64,000 bases of DNA from Tethya wilhelma. Its lineage: Eukaryota; Porifera; Demospongiae; Tethyida; Tethyidae. Position 1 is the stretch's first letter. Each line of letters begins with the position of its first letter. A program made the translations under genes and the position numbers. The notes beneath the pieces are model-generated. The model was not told the origin of the DNA. It was given only the letters and a program-made list of their open reading frames with translations, and made no database searches. Below are positions 21,504 to 33,753 of the stretch, piece by piece. The stretch is taken from assembly GCA_964030475.1 (NCBI GenBank), contig CAXIPT010000001.1, forward strand, positions 9,430,927 to 9,494,926. The letters run 5' to 3'.

Positions 21504-23627
21504 ATGAAGAAACAACTGACTTTGTTTGAGATTTCGGCCACAATTTGCCCACAAACCAGGCTAAGAAGAGAAAGACCGAATGTGAAACTCCTGTTGGTGT
21601 GAATGATGTAGAGGCTCTACGAAAAAATACTGTATTTGTAGAGAATTCCACTGGTCCAACTACTATTATCAATATCAACGATTCCTCTTATGCTACTGTT
21701 ACACTGGATGGTAGAGGTAAATCACAACAGGAGAATGAGGAAACTCAGTCACAGAACTACTGTAACAGTACTATATGCAAAGAACCCGTATCAAATGATA
21801 CTGACATCTCTGACCCCAGTATGTCAGTAGTTGATGTACCTACAGACATTGCTTCAGGACCAAGTCAATCCCCTGTGCAGCCAAGGATAAATTTTCCAAC
21901 CACTCTGATAGGAAACAAGCAACGTTCATTCAGCTCAGATTGGTATAAGCAGTATAGTTGGCTTGAGTATTCAAGGGAGAGAGATGGAGCATTCTGTTAT
22001 CCTTGCCGTCTTTTCACTACAACTGGATCTGGCAGGCACTGTGAAACTTTCACGAAACGGGGATTCTCTGACTGGAAACATGCAATGGGGAAAGATGGAA
22101 TCATTACACGTCATGATCACTGCAAGATGCACATACAAGCAATGGCCAGTTGGCAAGATTACGTCAAGAACAAGGCCAGTGGTACCTCAATTGCAGATAA
22201 GTTGGACAAAGTTAGGTCCCAGTTGATAGCAAAAAATCGCCACTACCTGAAGGCCATACTTGAGGTTCTCATGGTTTGTAGTCAACAGGAAATTGCACTG
22301 AGAGGGCATGATGAGTCGATAACATCATTGAATAGGGGTAATTTTCTTGAGATTTTGAAATTGGTTGCTACACATGATAAAGTAGTTAGTGAAAGGTTTA
22401 TGGCTGGACCGAGAAATGCTTCGTACACCTCCCCTACCATACAGAATGAGTTGTTGCACATTATGGGTGAGATGGTTCAATGCATCATACGTACCAAAGT
22501 CCAAGAAGCTGGCTTGTTTTCTATTCTAGTAGATGAAACCATAGATACTATATTATAGTATCTATGATGAAACCAAAGACTGTTCAAAGAAGGAACAATT
22601 AACTCTTAATTGTTCTGAGATCCATTGATATTACTAATGCTGCTATTCATGAATTCTTTTTAACTTTTGTTGAAGCTACTCACCTTAATGCTGAAAGCCT
22701 CACAAAGTACATTGTATATACTCTTGAAAAACACCAACTGGATTTGAAGTGTGTTATATCGCAAGGATACGACGGAGCATCTGTCATGAGTGGCAGTTGC
22801 TCTGGTGTTCAAACACGTTTTAAGGAGTTGGCACCACATGCCATTTATATCCACTGCCATGCTCATGTTTTAAACCTGGTACTAGTTGATAGTGTTAAAG
22901 CTGTACCAGAAGCAACACAGTTTTTTGCTCTCCTAGAAAGCCTCTATGTCTTCTTGTCTACTTCAAAATCACATGTTATCTTCCTACAGAAATAAAAGGA
23001 GCTGCATCCTGACAAGCAAACCAGAGAGCTTCAACGACTTTCAGACACTCGGTGGGCTTGCAGGTATGCAAATGTAAATGCCATCTGCTACACATTTGAT
23101 GCTGTTATTGAAACACTGGAAGAGATAGCAGATGATAATGATGGTGGAAAAGCCACACAAGCTACAGGCCTACTGTTGCAAGTAAAATCTTTCAAATTTC
23201 TCCTCTGTCTTGTCATTTTTGACAGAATACTTTCAGTCACAAAGAGCCTGTCAGATATTTTGCAAAGCTCAAGCTTAGATTTAGCTAAAGCAGCTGATTT
23301 GGTTTCAGCTACTATTGAAACTCTGGAAGATTATCGGACTGAAAGCTACTGGAATAATATCTTTTCGTATACAGAAAGTGTTGCTAACCTTTACAATATT
23401 GATGTAGTTGGACCTCGTCCTAATAGGAAGAGAGTATTACCAAGTCGTCTACGTGATACAGTATTATTAGAGTCCACAGGACCTAATGAAGTACCAACAA
23501 CCAGCCATCAGTTTAAAATAGGAGTGTATTACCCAATTCTGGATTCTTTTTTGCTGGAAATGAATCAGAGATTCTGTGAGAAAAATGTTGAACTCATGCG
23601 AGCAATCCGTGATTGTAGTCCTCAGAG
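21504..23627 (+). pseudogene. hAT-2 transposase, N-terminal two thirds (TTF zinc finger, DUF4371-like)
   Basis: An ATG at 21504 (MKKQLTLFEIS) shifts frame near 21540 into the main reading frame. This contains a TTF-type zinc finger (RDGAFCYPCRLF, DHCKMHIQAM) and the start of the catalytic core (FSILVDETID, first Asp). Downstream pieces supply QGYDGASVMSG (second Asp) and IHCHAHVLNLVL, then TRWACRYANVNA. Lesions: a 34-bp insertion at 22541-22574 (perfect palindrome plus 9-bp duplication), an extra base near 22606, a TAA at 22993-22995, and truncation at 23627 by the MULE repeat after CSPQS. Family members are about 700-800 residues; the missing C-terminus lies at 2915-3327. Confidence 0.85.
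22532..22574. repeat. 25-bp perfect palindrome flanked by 9-bp direct repeats
   Basis: GATGAAACC at 22532-22540 and again at 22566-22574 flank ATAGATACTATA, one central T, and the exact reverse complement of the first 12 bases. Removing 34 bases restores VDETKDCSKKEQL at this position of the transposase, so this is a later insertion. It looks like a transposon scar or a tiny foldback insertion with a 9-bp target duplication. Confidence 0.85.
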
Positions 23628-24066
23628 TAGAGTAGGGCATCAATTATCAGACACAACGTATGTTCAGACAGCTCCTTTAAGGAAACAGGAGGAGAATTGC
23701 TTTTTATGCACCAGTATATTTGTTGTATAGTGGTCTGTAAAACTTCCAAAAATTACAGCTCAACCTCAGCAACTGCGCCGTGGAGAGCTCAAACTAAGTC
23801 GTCGTCTGATTAATCGTAAAATCAGACGAAAACAACCTATTTTCAGACTGCAGCTACAGTACTATCTCAGGATTCTTAGATTCAAGTCAGATAAGATAAT
23901 CTGGTAGTACAACAACTCACCTAAAACATATCCAGAAATTATGCCTTGGGGCAATTCCAGTTCTGAGATTCAGCTGACCAAACACCGCCCACCGCAGAAA
24001 TCAATATTCAGACGATTGCTCATTCGGGGTTAAGGTTCACAGTCACGTGCTGCACAATTGAGCGCT
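23628..24066 (+). repeat. MULE long terminal repeat, copy 2 (439 bp)
   Basis: Nearly identical to 3325-3767 (a 4-bp deletion near 23693 and one substitution). Its outer end interrupts the hAT-2 transposase after codon CSPQS. Beyond 24066 the sequence differs from that beyond 3767, as expected for opposite ends of one element. Confidence 0.85.
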
Positions 24067-26102
24067 TGGAAGAAGATCGACTCAGCTGACTGTGCAGTTT
24101 CTAAAGCCATTGGAGACTCTGAGTATATCCTAGAGATATGATAACAAGATTGCGATGGTAAGCTACGTAGATGACTAGAGTAGATGTGTAAATTGTAATG
24201 CAGAAAAATCCTGAATCATATTTGGTGTGCATTATCTAGAAAGTTCTTCACATTGCCAGCAATGCCCCATAGAACTGAGGACATCCGGTGAGTGGCCGTA
24301 TTTACGTTTGAATGTTCAATTATTTCGAAATGCTGATATTTCATATTACGCTTAGCCACACCCCCAATTCTAACGTGACGTCATAGTCAGGTCTTAGCAA
24401 TGTAGCTAGCTTGCTAGCTGAAGTAGAGTCACCCAGCTAAAGCTGAGGTGGTCAAATCAGGACAGAAACTGAAGAACATGGTCCTTACTTATTCTAGAGA
24501 TCGTCAAACAAGACTCAATAAACTTCAGAGACCACCACAGGCAAGCTTATTCAAGACTCACTCATCATCATCATTTATAACTAAATTTTAGCATGACTTG
24601 TATATAGCATCTCAAGATCTTGTAATTATGTATATACGATAGAACTATGTGCTGTATTTATTATAAATGCCATTGTTCATTATTACAGTAAAGGCTTTTG
24701 TATTTACTTCATATAAAATTTAATGATAAAAATGATATGAAACTGATTATCTAGAGAACTTACCCGCTGTTCATACTGCCCAGTTTGGCGCCTACACTAC
24801 ACCTCTACGATCCCAGCATAACAAGCTCCAAGCTAGTACCCATCCCTGAGTGATCAACCCGCTTTTAAGACTCACAGTTAATCACAAAGGGGGTCCTAGA
24901 CTGGCCTAGTGCCAGCCCATAAAATAATCACATGGCAGATACAGCAACTCAGCTAACACGCATTTAGACTCACAGCCAACCTTGTTGCCAACTGCTTGTG
25001 ATATGGGAATGCTGCTAAGGTATGCACACACAGTAGAAAAGCTTTACATTTCTTGAGCTCTCTTTGGCGCCATAGCCTGGGTCTTTACTCTGAACAAACC
25101 ACCAAGTTGTGACGTTTCAGTGGTGTTACGTGACGTCATAATTACTTCCAAAATTGGACTTAGACTCAAAATCATAGGCCATTTTTCTCAACTTAACGGC
25201 CAAAAGGGCAAAAATTCACTGGCTGTGCAGGTCATATTTCATCACATACGTACGGTATACATGTCATAATAACAAAAAAAAATGGAACAAAATTGTAATT
25301 TTTTTTGAATGGCCGTTTAAATGCAAACAAAAATTACAAAAAGTGCAAAATGAGAATTTTGTATAGATAAACAATGGCGACTTGAGCGAAGCGGAAGTGA
25401 ACAAAAAGGCATGCCAAGAACGAAGTTTCAGAGCTCCAACCTGGTATGAAAATAAACTAAACTAAGTGTAGAACAGATCTAGAGGCGAACAAAATTCAGA
25501 GCTTACCTTGGATTTTCAGAGCGCTATATACTCTCCCCTATGGTACTAGTACAAAATCTTGCTTTAGTGTACGGAGTAGTATACGGAAATATTTTTGGTC
25601 ATGTCCTCCCATTGCTGGCAATGACATGGTTTCTTATTCTGGCAGTAACCCCCAGTTATAATAAATGTATCTACACTGTCAATGTGTAAGTGCTCATAAA
25701 TTAATGAGGGCACCCATTAGTACTGCGATGTCATATTCAGTTCAACTTGGTTAGTGCATTTTCAAGCCAAATATTTGCACACGGTCATGTCAGTAATGAT
25801 GTATGCACTTTGTCGCTTAGTGAATTTTAATTGAGTTAGACCAATCTCTTCGCAGCCATTCTTTTTCCGCTTTCTTGATCTCTTTGCTTTCCGTGTGTGC
25901 AGCTGTCAATTTACTTCCAGTATGGGTATGGTTATTGAGTTACCACATCATCGATAGTAAACTATACACGAAAAAAAATTGGTATGGGTAGGTGGCTGGA
26001 AAACATGTACATTTGCTACTAACATTTGCACAATAGCCCAGGATAACAGTTCTTATATAGCTAGTTCTGTGCTTTGCACATTTGTTATTACTTGTACCTG
26101 TA
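24067..26102. other. non-coding, probably MULE interior or nested insertions
   Basis: No gene or transposase recognised. If copy 2 of the terminal repeat is the left end of the MULE, this is its interior on the side away from the transposase. Confidence 0.4.
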
Positions 26103-26606
26103 TACCTTAATGCTACTATGTTTTGCGTGTGATTTAATTTTGCGGATTTTGCGAACAGAACCGGACTCGCAAAAGTGCAAAAGTAAGATCGCAACACTTT
26201 AGTTCAATTTCTAATGGGTGTGGTTAATATTCATTATGTAATCATAAACCGTGACACGTGCTGTAGGTATAGATCAGTCAAAGTTTTATACTAACACACA
26301 GCTCTTCTCCATGGACTGGCATACAAATGGCCTTGTCTATATGTGGTGACCTCGAACCAAGATGAAGGTAGCTATATCCTTGAATTTGCTTTCACACGTA
26401 CACTTGCTGTCTTTTATCGTGGCCTTTTTTTATATATTTAGCACGCGCGCCTACAAAAACTGCAACGACCATAACCAGCAATTTAGGGGCGGGGCTAACT
26501 TTAGACTGCCGCGACGCAAAAATAAGATCGCAAAATGCATTTATTTAGTCAAAATTCTTCAATTCGCAATAGTTTCGCACTCGCAAAACATTGTAGCATT
26601 ACGGTA
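26103..26606. mobile_element. TA-flanked MITE, 504 bp
   Basis: The left end TACCTTAATGCTACTATG and the right end (reverse complement TACCGTAATGCTACAATG) form ~24-bp terminal inverted repeats that continue into TTTTGCG. TA flanks both sides (26101-26102, 26607-26608). Non-coding interior. Consistent with a Tc1/mariner-related MITE. Confidence 0.65.
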
Positions 26607-26819
26607 TAATAATATTATGATGAACTGTTTTTACAATTAAACCTTGTTTTAGGTTGCTAAGTTTTTGCACTTGAAATTCTCACTGGTTTTTGGTCATGTT
26701 AATTATTAAACTATTATAGTAACAACATTATTTATTATTTCATGACATGTGCATGTATACTGTTACTTTAAGCACTGCAGATATTAATTGTATTTGTAAT
26801 TATTCCTCCATTGTAAAAG

Positions 26820-27382
26820 ATTCGACTACTTGAGCTAAAACAAAGGGTTGTTTACTCGAAAGATCTAACCCCGGACAATTCCCTTTTTGCAAGACATCCC
26901 AATGATGCTCTGAAACTTAGACCCACTAAGTATCAAACTTGGAAAGGCTCTATTAATATGGAAAAGGCTGTAGAAGCTGTCTCGAATAAGACACTTTCCA
27001 TAAGGCGAGCAGCAGAGATGTATGGGGTACCAAGAGCCACACTTCATGACAGAACAACTGGAAGAGTAAAAGGTTGTATCCCTGGCCCACCCAAGCACCT
27101 CTCATTGCAAGAAGAAGAAGAGCTAATCAATTTTCTTTATGGTTGTGCTCATATTGGATATCCACGAATGAGACACCAGGTGTTGGCAATTGTTCAGCAA
27201 TACCTCCTCAAGAAAGGCTCCTCAAAAACCGTGAGTAATGGTTGGTGGCAAAGGTTCAGAGAGAGGCACAAAACTCTAACCCNGATCCGCGCTAACAACA
27301 GTGCTTGTTAGAGCTACTAAAATGACTAGTGTTAATAACACTTTGACTAAGTGTCTCATTGTCAACCAAAGATACACTAACC
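26820..27382 (+). pseudogene. pogo-like transposase, N-terminal fragment
   Basis: The open plus-strand frame reads LRPTKYQTWKGS, EKAVEAVSNKTLSIRRAAE and YGVPRATLHDRTTGRVKG, a Psq-type helix-turn-helix. It continues with the region before the DDE core (EEELINFLYGCAHIGYPR, VSNGWWQRFRERH). A single N at 27283 breaks the frame. The following 99 bases continue the same protein in another frame (VRATKMTSVNN) up to the next N at 27383. No DDE residues are reached. It is related to the pogo copy at 50440-51507 (shared GYPR and VSNGWW motifs). Confidence 0.8.
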
Positions 27383-27383
27383 N

Positions 27384-30300
27384 CAGTTTTTTTTCAATAG
27401 AGAAACAGAACTTAATTTTTTTGAGACTATTGACTTAGAAAATTTTCGAAGACCAAAAATTACACTTTAGACAAAAAACGTTCATTTTTTCTAGAAAACA
27501 TTTTCTAGTACAAAATAAACACTTTTGCACTTTTTCAACATTACGAAAACTCTCTAAATGTGAAGAAAATTGTTTGTGAAAAAAAAAGTTTTCTGTCGGT
27601 AGAGATAAAGAACTTAGTTTTTTTGAGAGACTATGGACTTAGAAAGTTTTCAAAGACTATAAAGTACCCTTTTGACAAAAAACATTTATTTTGCCTAGAA
27701 AACATTTTGTAGCACAAAATAAACACTTTTATGAAGTTTTACTTTTCAACACAAGGAACAATCTCTAAAGGTAAAGAACATTATTGTGAAAAAGTACACT
27801 TAATAGTTATTTTTCCTAGAAAACATTTACTAGCACAAAAGAAACACTTTTGTAAAATTACACTTTTTCAACACAATGAACGTACTCTAAAGGTAAAGAT
27901 CATTGATTGTGAAAAAGAAAGTTATCTGTCGGTAGAAAAAAAGAACTTAGTTTTTTTAAAAGAGTATGGACTTAGAAAATTCCAAAAAGTACACTTTTGA
28001 CAATAAACATTTACTTTTCCTTGAAAACATTTTCTGGTACAAAATAAACACTTTTGTGAAGGTTTACTTTTTCAACACTACTGAGAGACAATGGACTTAG
28101 AAAAATTTATAAGACCAAAAAGTACACTTTTGAGAAAAAACGTTTATTATGCCTAAGAAACATTTGCTGGCACATATGAAACACTTTTGTGAAATTTCAC
28201 TTTTTTACATAAGGAACATTCTCTAAAGGTAAAGAACATTGTGAAAAAGAAGGTTATCTGTCGGAAGAAAAAAAGAACTTGGTCAGAGTATGGACTTAGA
28301 AAAATTCTTAAGACCAAAAAGTACACATTTGACAAAAAATGTTTATTTTGCCTAGAAAACATTTGGTAGAACAAAAGAAACACTTTTGTGAAATTTCACT
28401 TTTTTACACAAGGAACATTGTCTAAAGGTAAAGAACATTCTTTGTGAAAAAGAAAGTTTTCTTTCAATAGAGAAACAGAATTTAGTTTTTTTGAGAGATT
28501 ACTGACTAAGAAAATTTTCTAGGACCAAAAAGTACACTTTTGACAAAAAACACTCATTTTACCTAGATAATACAAGAAACATTGTCTAAAGGTGAAGAAC
28601 ATTCTTTGTGAAAAGCAAAGTTTTCTTTTAATAGAGAAACAGAACTTACTTTTTTTGAGAGACAATGGACTTAGAAAATTTTCTAAGCCAAAAAAGTACA
28701 CTTTTGACAAAAAATAATTTTTTTGCTTTGAAAACCATATAGCAGCACAAAAGAAACACTTTTGTGAAATTTCACTTTTTTACACAAGGAATATTCTTTA
28801 AAGGTAAAAACATTAATTGTGAAAAAGAATATTATCTGTCGGTAGAAAAAAAGAACTTAGTTTTTTTTAAAGAGAATATGAAAAATCTCTAAAGGTACAG
28901 AAAATTGTCAAAAAGAAAGTTATCTGTCGGTAGAGAAAGAACTTAGTTTTTTTGAGAGACTATGGACTTAGAATATTTTTTAAGAGCAAAAAGTACACTT
29001 TTGAGAAAAAAGTTGAGAAAACATTTTCCAGCACATAAACACTTTTGTTAAATTTCCCCTTTTTTTACAAGGAATTTTATCTAAAGGTAAAGAATATTCT
29101 TTGTGAAAAAAAAATTATTTGTCAAAACAGAAACAGAACTTAATTTTTTTGAGAGACTATGGACTTAGAAAATTTTCGAAGACCAAAAATTACACTTTTA
29201 ACAAAAAAAAGTTATTTTGCCTAGAAAACATTTTCTAGTACAAAATAAACACATTACCACTTGTTTAACACTAAGAAAACTCTCTAGATGTAAAGAAAAT
29301 TGTTTGTGAAAAAGAAAGCTATCTGTCGGTAGAGCTTAGTTTTTTTGAGAGAGTAAGGACTTAGAAAATTTTCTAAGACCAAAAAGTACACTTTTGACAA
29401 AAAACATTTATTTTTCCTTGAAAACATTTTCTGGTACAAAATGAACACTTTTGTGAAGTTTTACTTTTTCAACACTATGAAAACTCTCTAAAGATGCAGA
29501 ACAGTTTGGGAAAAGGTACACTTTTGAAAAAAAATTTTTTTTTTCCTAAAAAATGTTTACTAGCACAAAAGAAACACTTTTGTGAAATTACACTTTTTCA
29601 ACATAAGGAACGTTCTCTAAAAGTAAAGATCATTGATTGTGAAAAAGAAAGTTATCTGTCGGTAGAAAAAAAGAACTTAGTTTTATTGAGAGAGTATGGA
29701 CTTAGAAAATTTTCTAAGACCAAAAAGTACCATTTTGATAAAAAACGTTTATTTTTCCTTGGAAACATTTTCTGGTACAAAATAAACACTTTTGTGAAGG
29801 TTTACTTTTTCAACACTACTGAGAGACAATGGACATAGAAAATTTTCTAAGATCAAAAAGTACACTTTTGAGAAAAAACATTTAATTTGCTTATGAAACA
29901 TTTGCTAGCACATATGAAACACTTTTGTGAAATTTAATTTTTTCAACACAAGGAACATTCTCTAAAGGTAAAGAACATTGATTCTGAAAAAGAAAGTTAT
30001 CTGTCGGTAGAAAAAAAGAACTTAGTTTTTTTGAGGAAGTATGGACTTAGAAAATTTTCTTAAGACCAAAAAGTACACTTTTGACAAAAAATGTTTATTT
30101 TGCATAGAAAACATTTCGTAGCACAAAATAAACACCTTTGTGAAATTTCACTTTTTGACACAAGAAACATTCTCTAAAGGTAAAGCACAGCAGCAAAATA
30201 GAAACAATTTTGTGAAAATTTTCTTTTTTTTTTCGCTTGGAACATTCTCTTGATGTAAAAAACATTGTTGAAGAATAACAAAGTTTTTTCACTGTACAGA

Positions 30301-31937
30301 AAAAGAACTTAGTCTTTGGACTTAGAAAATTTTCTATAACCAAAAACTACACTTTTGACAAAAAAACGTTTATTTTGCCTTGAAAACGTTTTCTAGCACA
30401 AAGGAAACGCTTTTGTGAAAACTTACTTTTTACACTGCTAGGAACATTCTCTTGAATTGCTGGTGAATAACAAAGTTTTCTCACAGTGCAGAAAAATAAC
30501 TTGGTCTTTTTGAGTGACTTTGGACTTAGAAAATTTTCTAAGACCAAAAACTACACTTTTGACAAAAAACCTTTATTTTGCCTTGAAATAGCGCAAGAGA
30601 AACGCTTTGTGAAAATTTAATTTTTACACTGCTAGGAACATTCTCTTGATGTGAAAAACATTGTTGGTGAATAACAAAGTTTTTTCCCAGTGCAGAAAAA
30701 GAACTTAATCTTTTTGAGTGACTTTGGACTTAGAAAATTTTCTAAGAACAAAAACTACACTTTTGACAAAAAATGTTTATTTTGCCTTGAAAACGTTTTC
30801 TAGCACAAAAGAAACGGTTTTGTTAAAACTTACTTTTTACACTGCTATGAACATTCTGTTAATGTAAAAAACATTGTCGGTGAATAACAAAGTTTTTCAC
30901 AGTACAGAAAATGAACTTAGTATTTTTGAGTGACTTTGGACTTTGAAAATTTTTTAAGACCAAAAACTACACTTTTGACAAAAAAAGGTTATTTTGCCTT
31001 GAAAACGTTTTCAAGCACAAAGGAAATACTTTTGTGAAAACTTATTTTTTACACTGCTAGAAACATTCTCTTGAATTGTTGGTAAATCTCACACTACAGA
31101 AAAAAAACTTGGTCTTTTTGAGTGACTTTGGACTTAGAAAATTTTCTAAGACCAAAAACTACACTTTTGACAAAAAAACGTTTATTTTGCCTTGACTAGC
31201 ACAAAAGAAATGCTTTTGTTAAAACTTACTTTTTATACTGCTATGAACATTTTGTTAAGGTAAAAAACATTGTCGGTGAATAACAAAGTTTTTTCACAGT
31301 ACAGAAAATGAACTTAGTCTTTTTGAGTGACTTTGGACTTAGAAAATTTTCTAAGACCAAAAACTACACTTTTGATAAAAAACATTTTTTTTTCCTTGAA
31401 AATGTTTTCTAGCACAAAGGAAATGCTTTTGTGAAAACTTACTTTTTACACTGCTAAGAACATTCTCTTGAATTCTTGGTGAATAACAAATTTTCTCACA
31501 GTACAGAAAAAGAACTTGGTCTTTTTGAGTGAGTTTGGACTTAGTAAGACGAAAAACAACACTTTTGAAAAAAAGTGTTTATTTTGCCATGAAAACGTTT
31601 TCTTGCACAAAAGAAACACTTTTGTTAAATTTTTTTTTTCACTTGGAACATTCTCTTGATGTAAAAATTATTGTTGACGAATAACAAAGTTTTTTCACTG
31701 TACAGAAAAAGAACTTAGTCTTTGGACTTAGAAAATTTTCTATAACCAAAAACTACACTTTTGACAAAAAACATTTATTTTGCCTTGAAATTGTTTTCTA
31801 GCACAAAAGAAATGCTTTTGTTAAAACTTACTTTTTACACTGCTAGGAACATTCTCTTGATGTAAAAAACATTGTTGGTGAATAACAAAGTTTTTTCACA
31901 GTACAGAAAATGAACTTAGTTTTTTTGAGTGACTTTG
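27384..31937. repeat. ~205-bp AT-rich satellite array, ~22 units
   Basis: The phrase GACTTAGAAAATTTTC recurs about 21 times, mostly 190-215 bp apart, together with TACACTTTTGACAAAAAAC, TTATTTTGCCT and AACACTTTTGTGAAA. Two subfamilies are visible. Units to about 30170 carry CTGTCGGTAGA and TCTCTAAAGGTAAAGAACAT. Units after about 30200 carry ACACTGCTAGGAACATTC and AATAACAAAGTTTT. The early half shows spacing pairs near 330 and 125, suggesting unit fusion or a higher-order pattern. Several chance open frames arise from the repeat and are not genes. The array is cut on the left by an N join and on the right by an LTR. Confidence 0.9.
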
Positions 31938-32126
31938 TGTAGAAGTATTCAAATATCTTACTAATAGTCAAACAGTTCAAGGAAAACACACCAGTACTCG
32001 ACTGACACAAATGATAAAACTGCAGTGTTTATAACCGGTCTAAATATAGCTACTCATACGTCACTATCCCTATTACATAACATACTAAACATAGTACAAT
32101 TACTAATTACTAGCAGTCATTCCACA
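31938..32126 (-). repeat. 3' LTR of the gypsy element (189 bp)
   Basis: On the minus strand it starts TGTGGAATGACTG and ends ACTTCTACA, so it has TG...CA ends. By eye it differs from the other LTR at roughly seven positions plus one 9-bp indel (ACTCATACG present here). Confidence 0.9.
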
Positions 32127-32139
32127 TCTCCCCCCCTCC
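32127..32139 (-). promoter_or_regulatory. polypurine tract
   Basis: On the minus strand GGAGGGGGGAGA directly precedes the 3' LTR. This is the expected priming site for plus-strand synthesis. Confidence 0.8.
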
Positions 32140-32231
32140 AAGTCATCAGAGATAGTGACGGTCGTTCCCGTTTGAGAGCGTGTAACAATCCTCCTGGGTG
32201 GAGTAGAGAAATCAGCAGATGAAGAGTCGTC

Positions 32232-33743
32232 CTACTCGTGCGACGGTGGGACAACAGTAAGTTGTGTACGGTTCCGTCGAACACTCCCAGCAGGAGTTTC
32301 CACAACATATAACCTCGGAGCAGTTGACTGTTCAATCACCTTGCCTCTCACACTTCGGCTTCCGGCCTGAATCCACACGTCAGTATAATCCAGTAGTTCA
32401 GGCAGTTCCTTCACACGATGGCGGTCATCGAATGACTCCTTTTGCTTCTTCTTAAAGATCTCATCTTTGCGGAACTGGGCAAGGTAGGACCACTCAGGAA
32501 CAAGTTGTAATTGGGTCTGAGGTATCGTTGTCCTTAATCTCCGTCCCATCAACAATTCTGAAGGACTTCTGTCACACCAAGGCAGTGGAGTTGCTCGATA
32601 TGCAAGCACTCCAAGGTGAGGATCTGTTGACTTCGAGATAAGACTTATGATCGTCTGAACCATACGTTCCACCTGACCATTGCTTTGGGGGTACAGGGGG
32701 CTGCTTGTGACATGGTGAAACCCATACGTTTGGGCAAACGAGTCGAATTCTTTTGATGAAAACTGTGGACCATTGTCACTACGGACTGTTTCCGGAATAC
32801 CATTGCATGTAAACACCGATTTTAGCACCTGAATAACAGTGGCAGAGGTAGTCGAAGACAATTTGACACATTCCGGGAATCTTGAAAAATAATCAACTAC
32901 CACCAAGTAGTGTTCACCTCCCAACTCAAAAAGATCAGTACCAACGACTTGCCATGGGTATGCTGGCAATGGTGAGCAGATTCGTGGCTCCTTTTTTGGC
33001 CTACTTCTCCTGGTACACTCTTGGCAGTTCTCGACGTACTGCCTGACTTCTGCGCTGATACCAGGCCACCATTTTGAGGACTTGGTCCTCAAGCGGCTTC
33101 TCTCAATGCCTTGATGGCCTTCATGAATCAATTTGAGTGTCTCTTTCCTAAGAACCGTCGGCACCACAATGCGATTGTTGTACATCAGGATACTATCCAC
33201 AACTGTAAGAGATGCTCTCTCTTTCCAAAAAGGCTTTAGTTCGCATTCGATGCTACTCACTGATTTGCACAATACCCTCTCACTTTCACATACATGGCAT
33301 CCTCCGTTTGTGCCTGGTGGTACCTCTGCAACTTTGCAGGGGTCGCTGGTAGTGAAGGTACTGCAATAACTCCAAGATAAGCATCTACTTCCGACTGTAG
33401 CTCAGAGTCGGCTTCATCTGCGACTGAGCAATCTGGAGCTCTGGAAAGAGCATCTGCTGCATACAACAATTTCCTTTGAAGGTGATGGGCAATGTAATCG
33501 AACTTGGCTAGTCTCAGCCTAAAACGTAAAATGCGAGGTGGAAAATCGTCTAGATGCTTCGTGTTCAACAGCGGGACAAGTGGTTTGTTGTCAGATTCGA
33601 TCTGGAAGACCCGACCAAGGATGAAGTTACGGAACTTTTCGCAGGCCCACGTTGCCGCCAGAGCCTCTTTTTCTATTTGGGCATATCTCCTTTCTGTGTC
33701 TGATAGAGATCTTGAGGCGTACGCAACTGGTCTCCAGGCCTAG
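32232..33743 (-). pseudogene. gypsy RNase H and integrase region
   Basis: RNase H (33743-33504 and 33568-33257) shows PVAYASRSLSDTERRYAQI and IESDNKPLVPLLNTKHLD, then ADALSRAPD. Integrase (33272-32232) has the zinc-binding HHCC pattern (HEGHQG, CQECTRR), a DDE core (VVGTDLFEL, VRSDNGPQF, NGQVERMV) and a C-terminal region. The frame changes near 33265 between RNase H and integrase. The 5' part of RNase H is cut by the single N at 33753. In an intact element these would be parts of one Pol polyprotein. Confidence 0.9.
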
Positions 33744-33753
33744 ACACACAGAN

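Larger units (their letters stand above)
21206..23628 (+). mobile_element. hAT-2, 5' half (TTF/ZMYM-type hAT)
   Basis: The terminus CAGTGGCGGAGCTACACCC at 21206 is preceded by CTGATAAT (21198-21205), the reverse complement of 2690-2697 next to the other half. The body encodes the N-terminal two thirds of the transposase and ends at the MULE repeat at 23628. Confidence 0.9.

Noticed and set aside
27731..30547. Several similar 60-115 codon open frames
   Set aside because: They are periodic by-products of the 205-bp satellite and occur in both strands and several frames.
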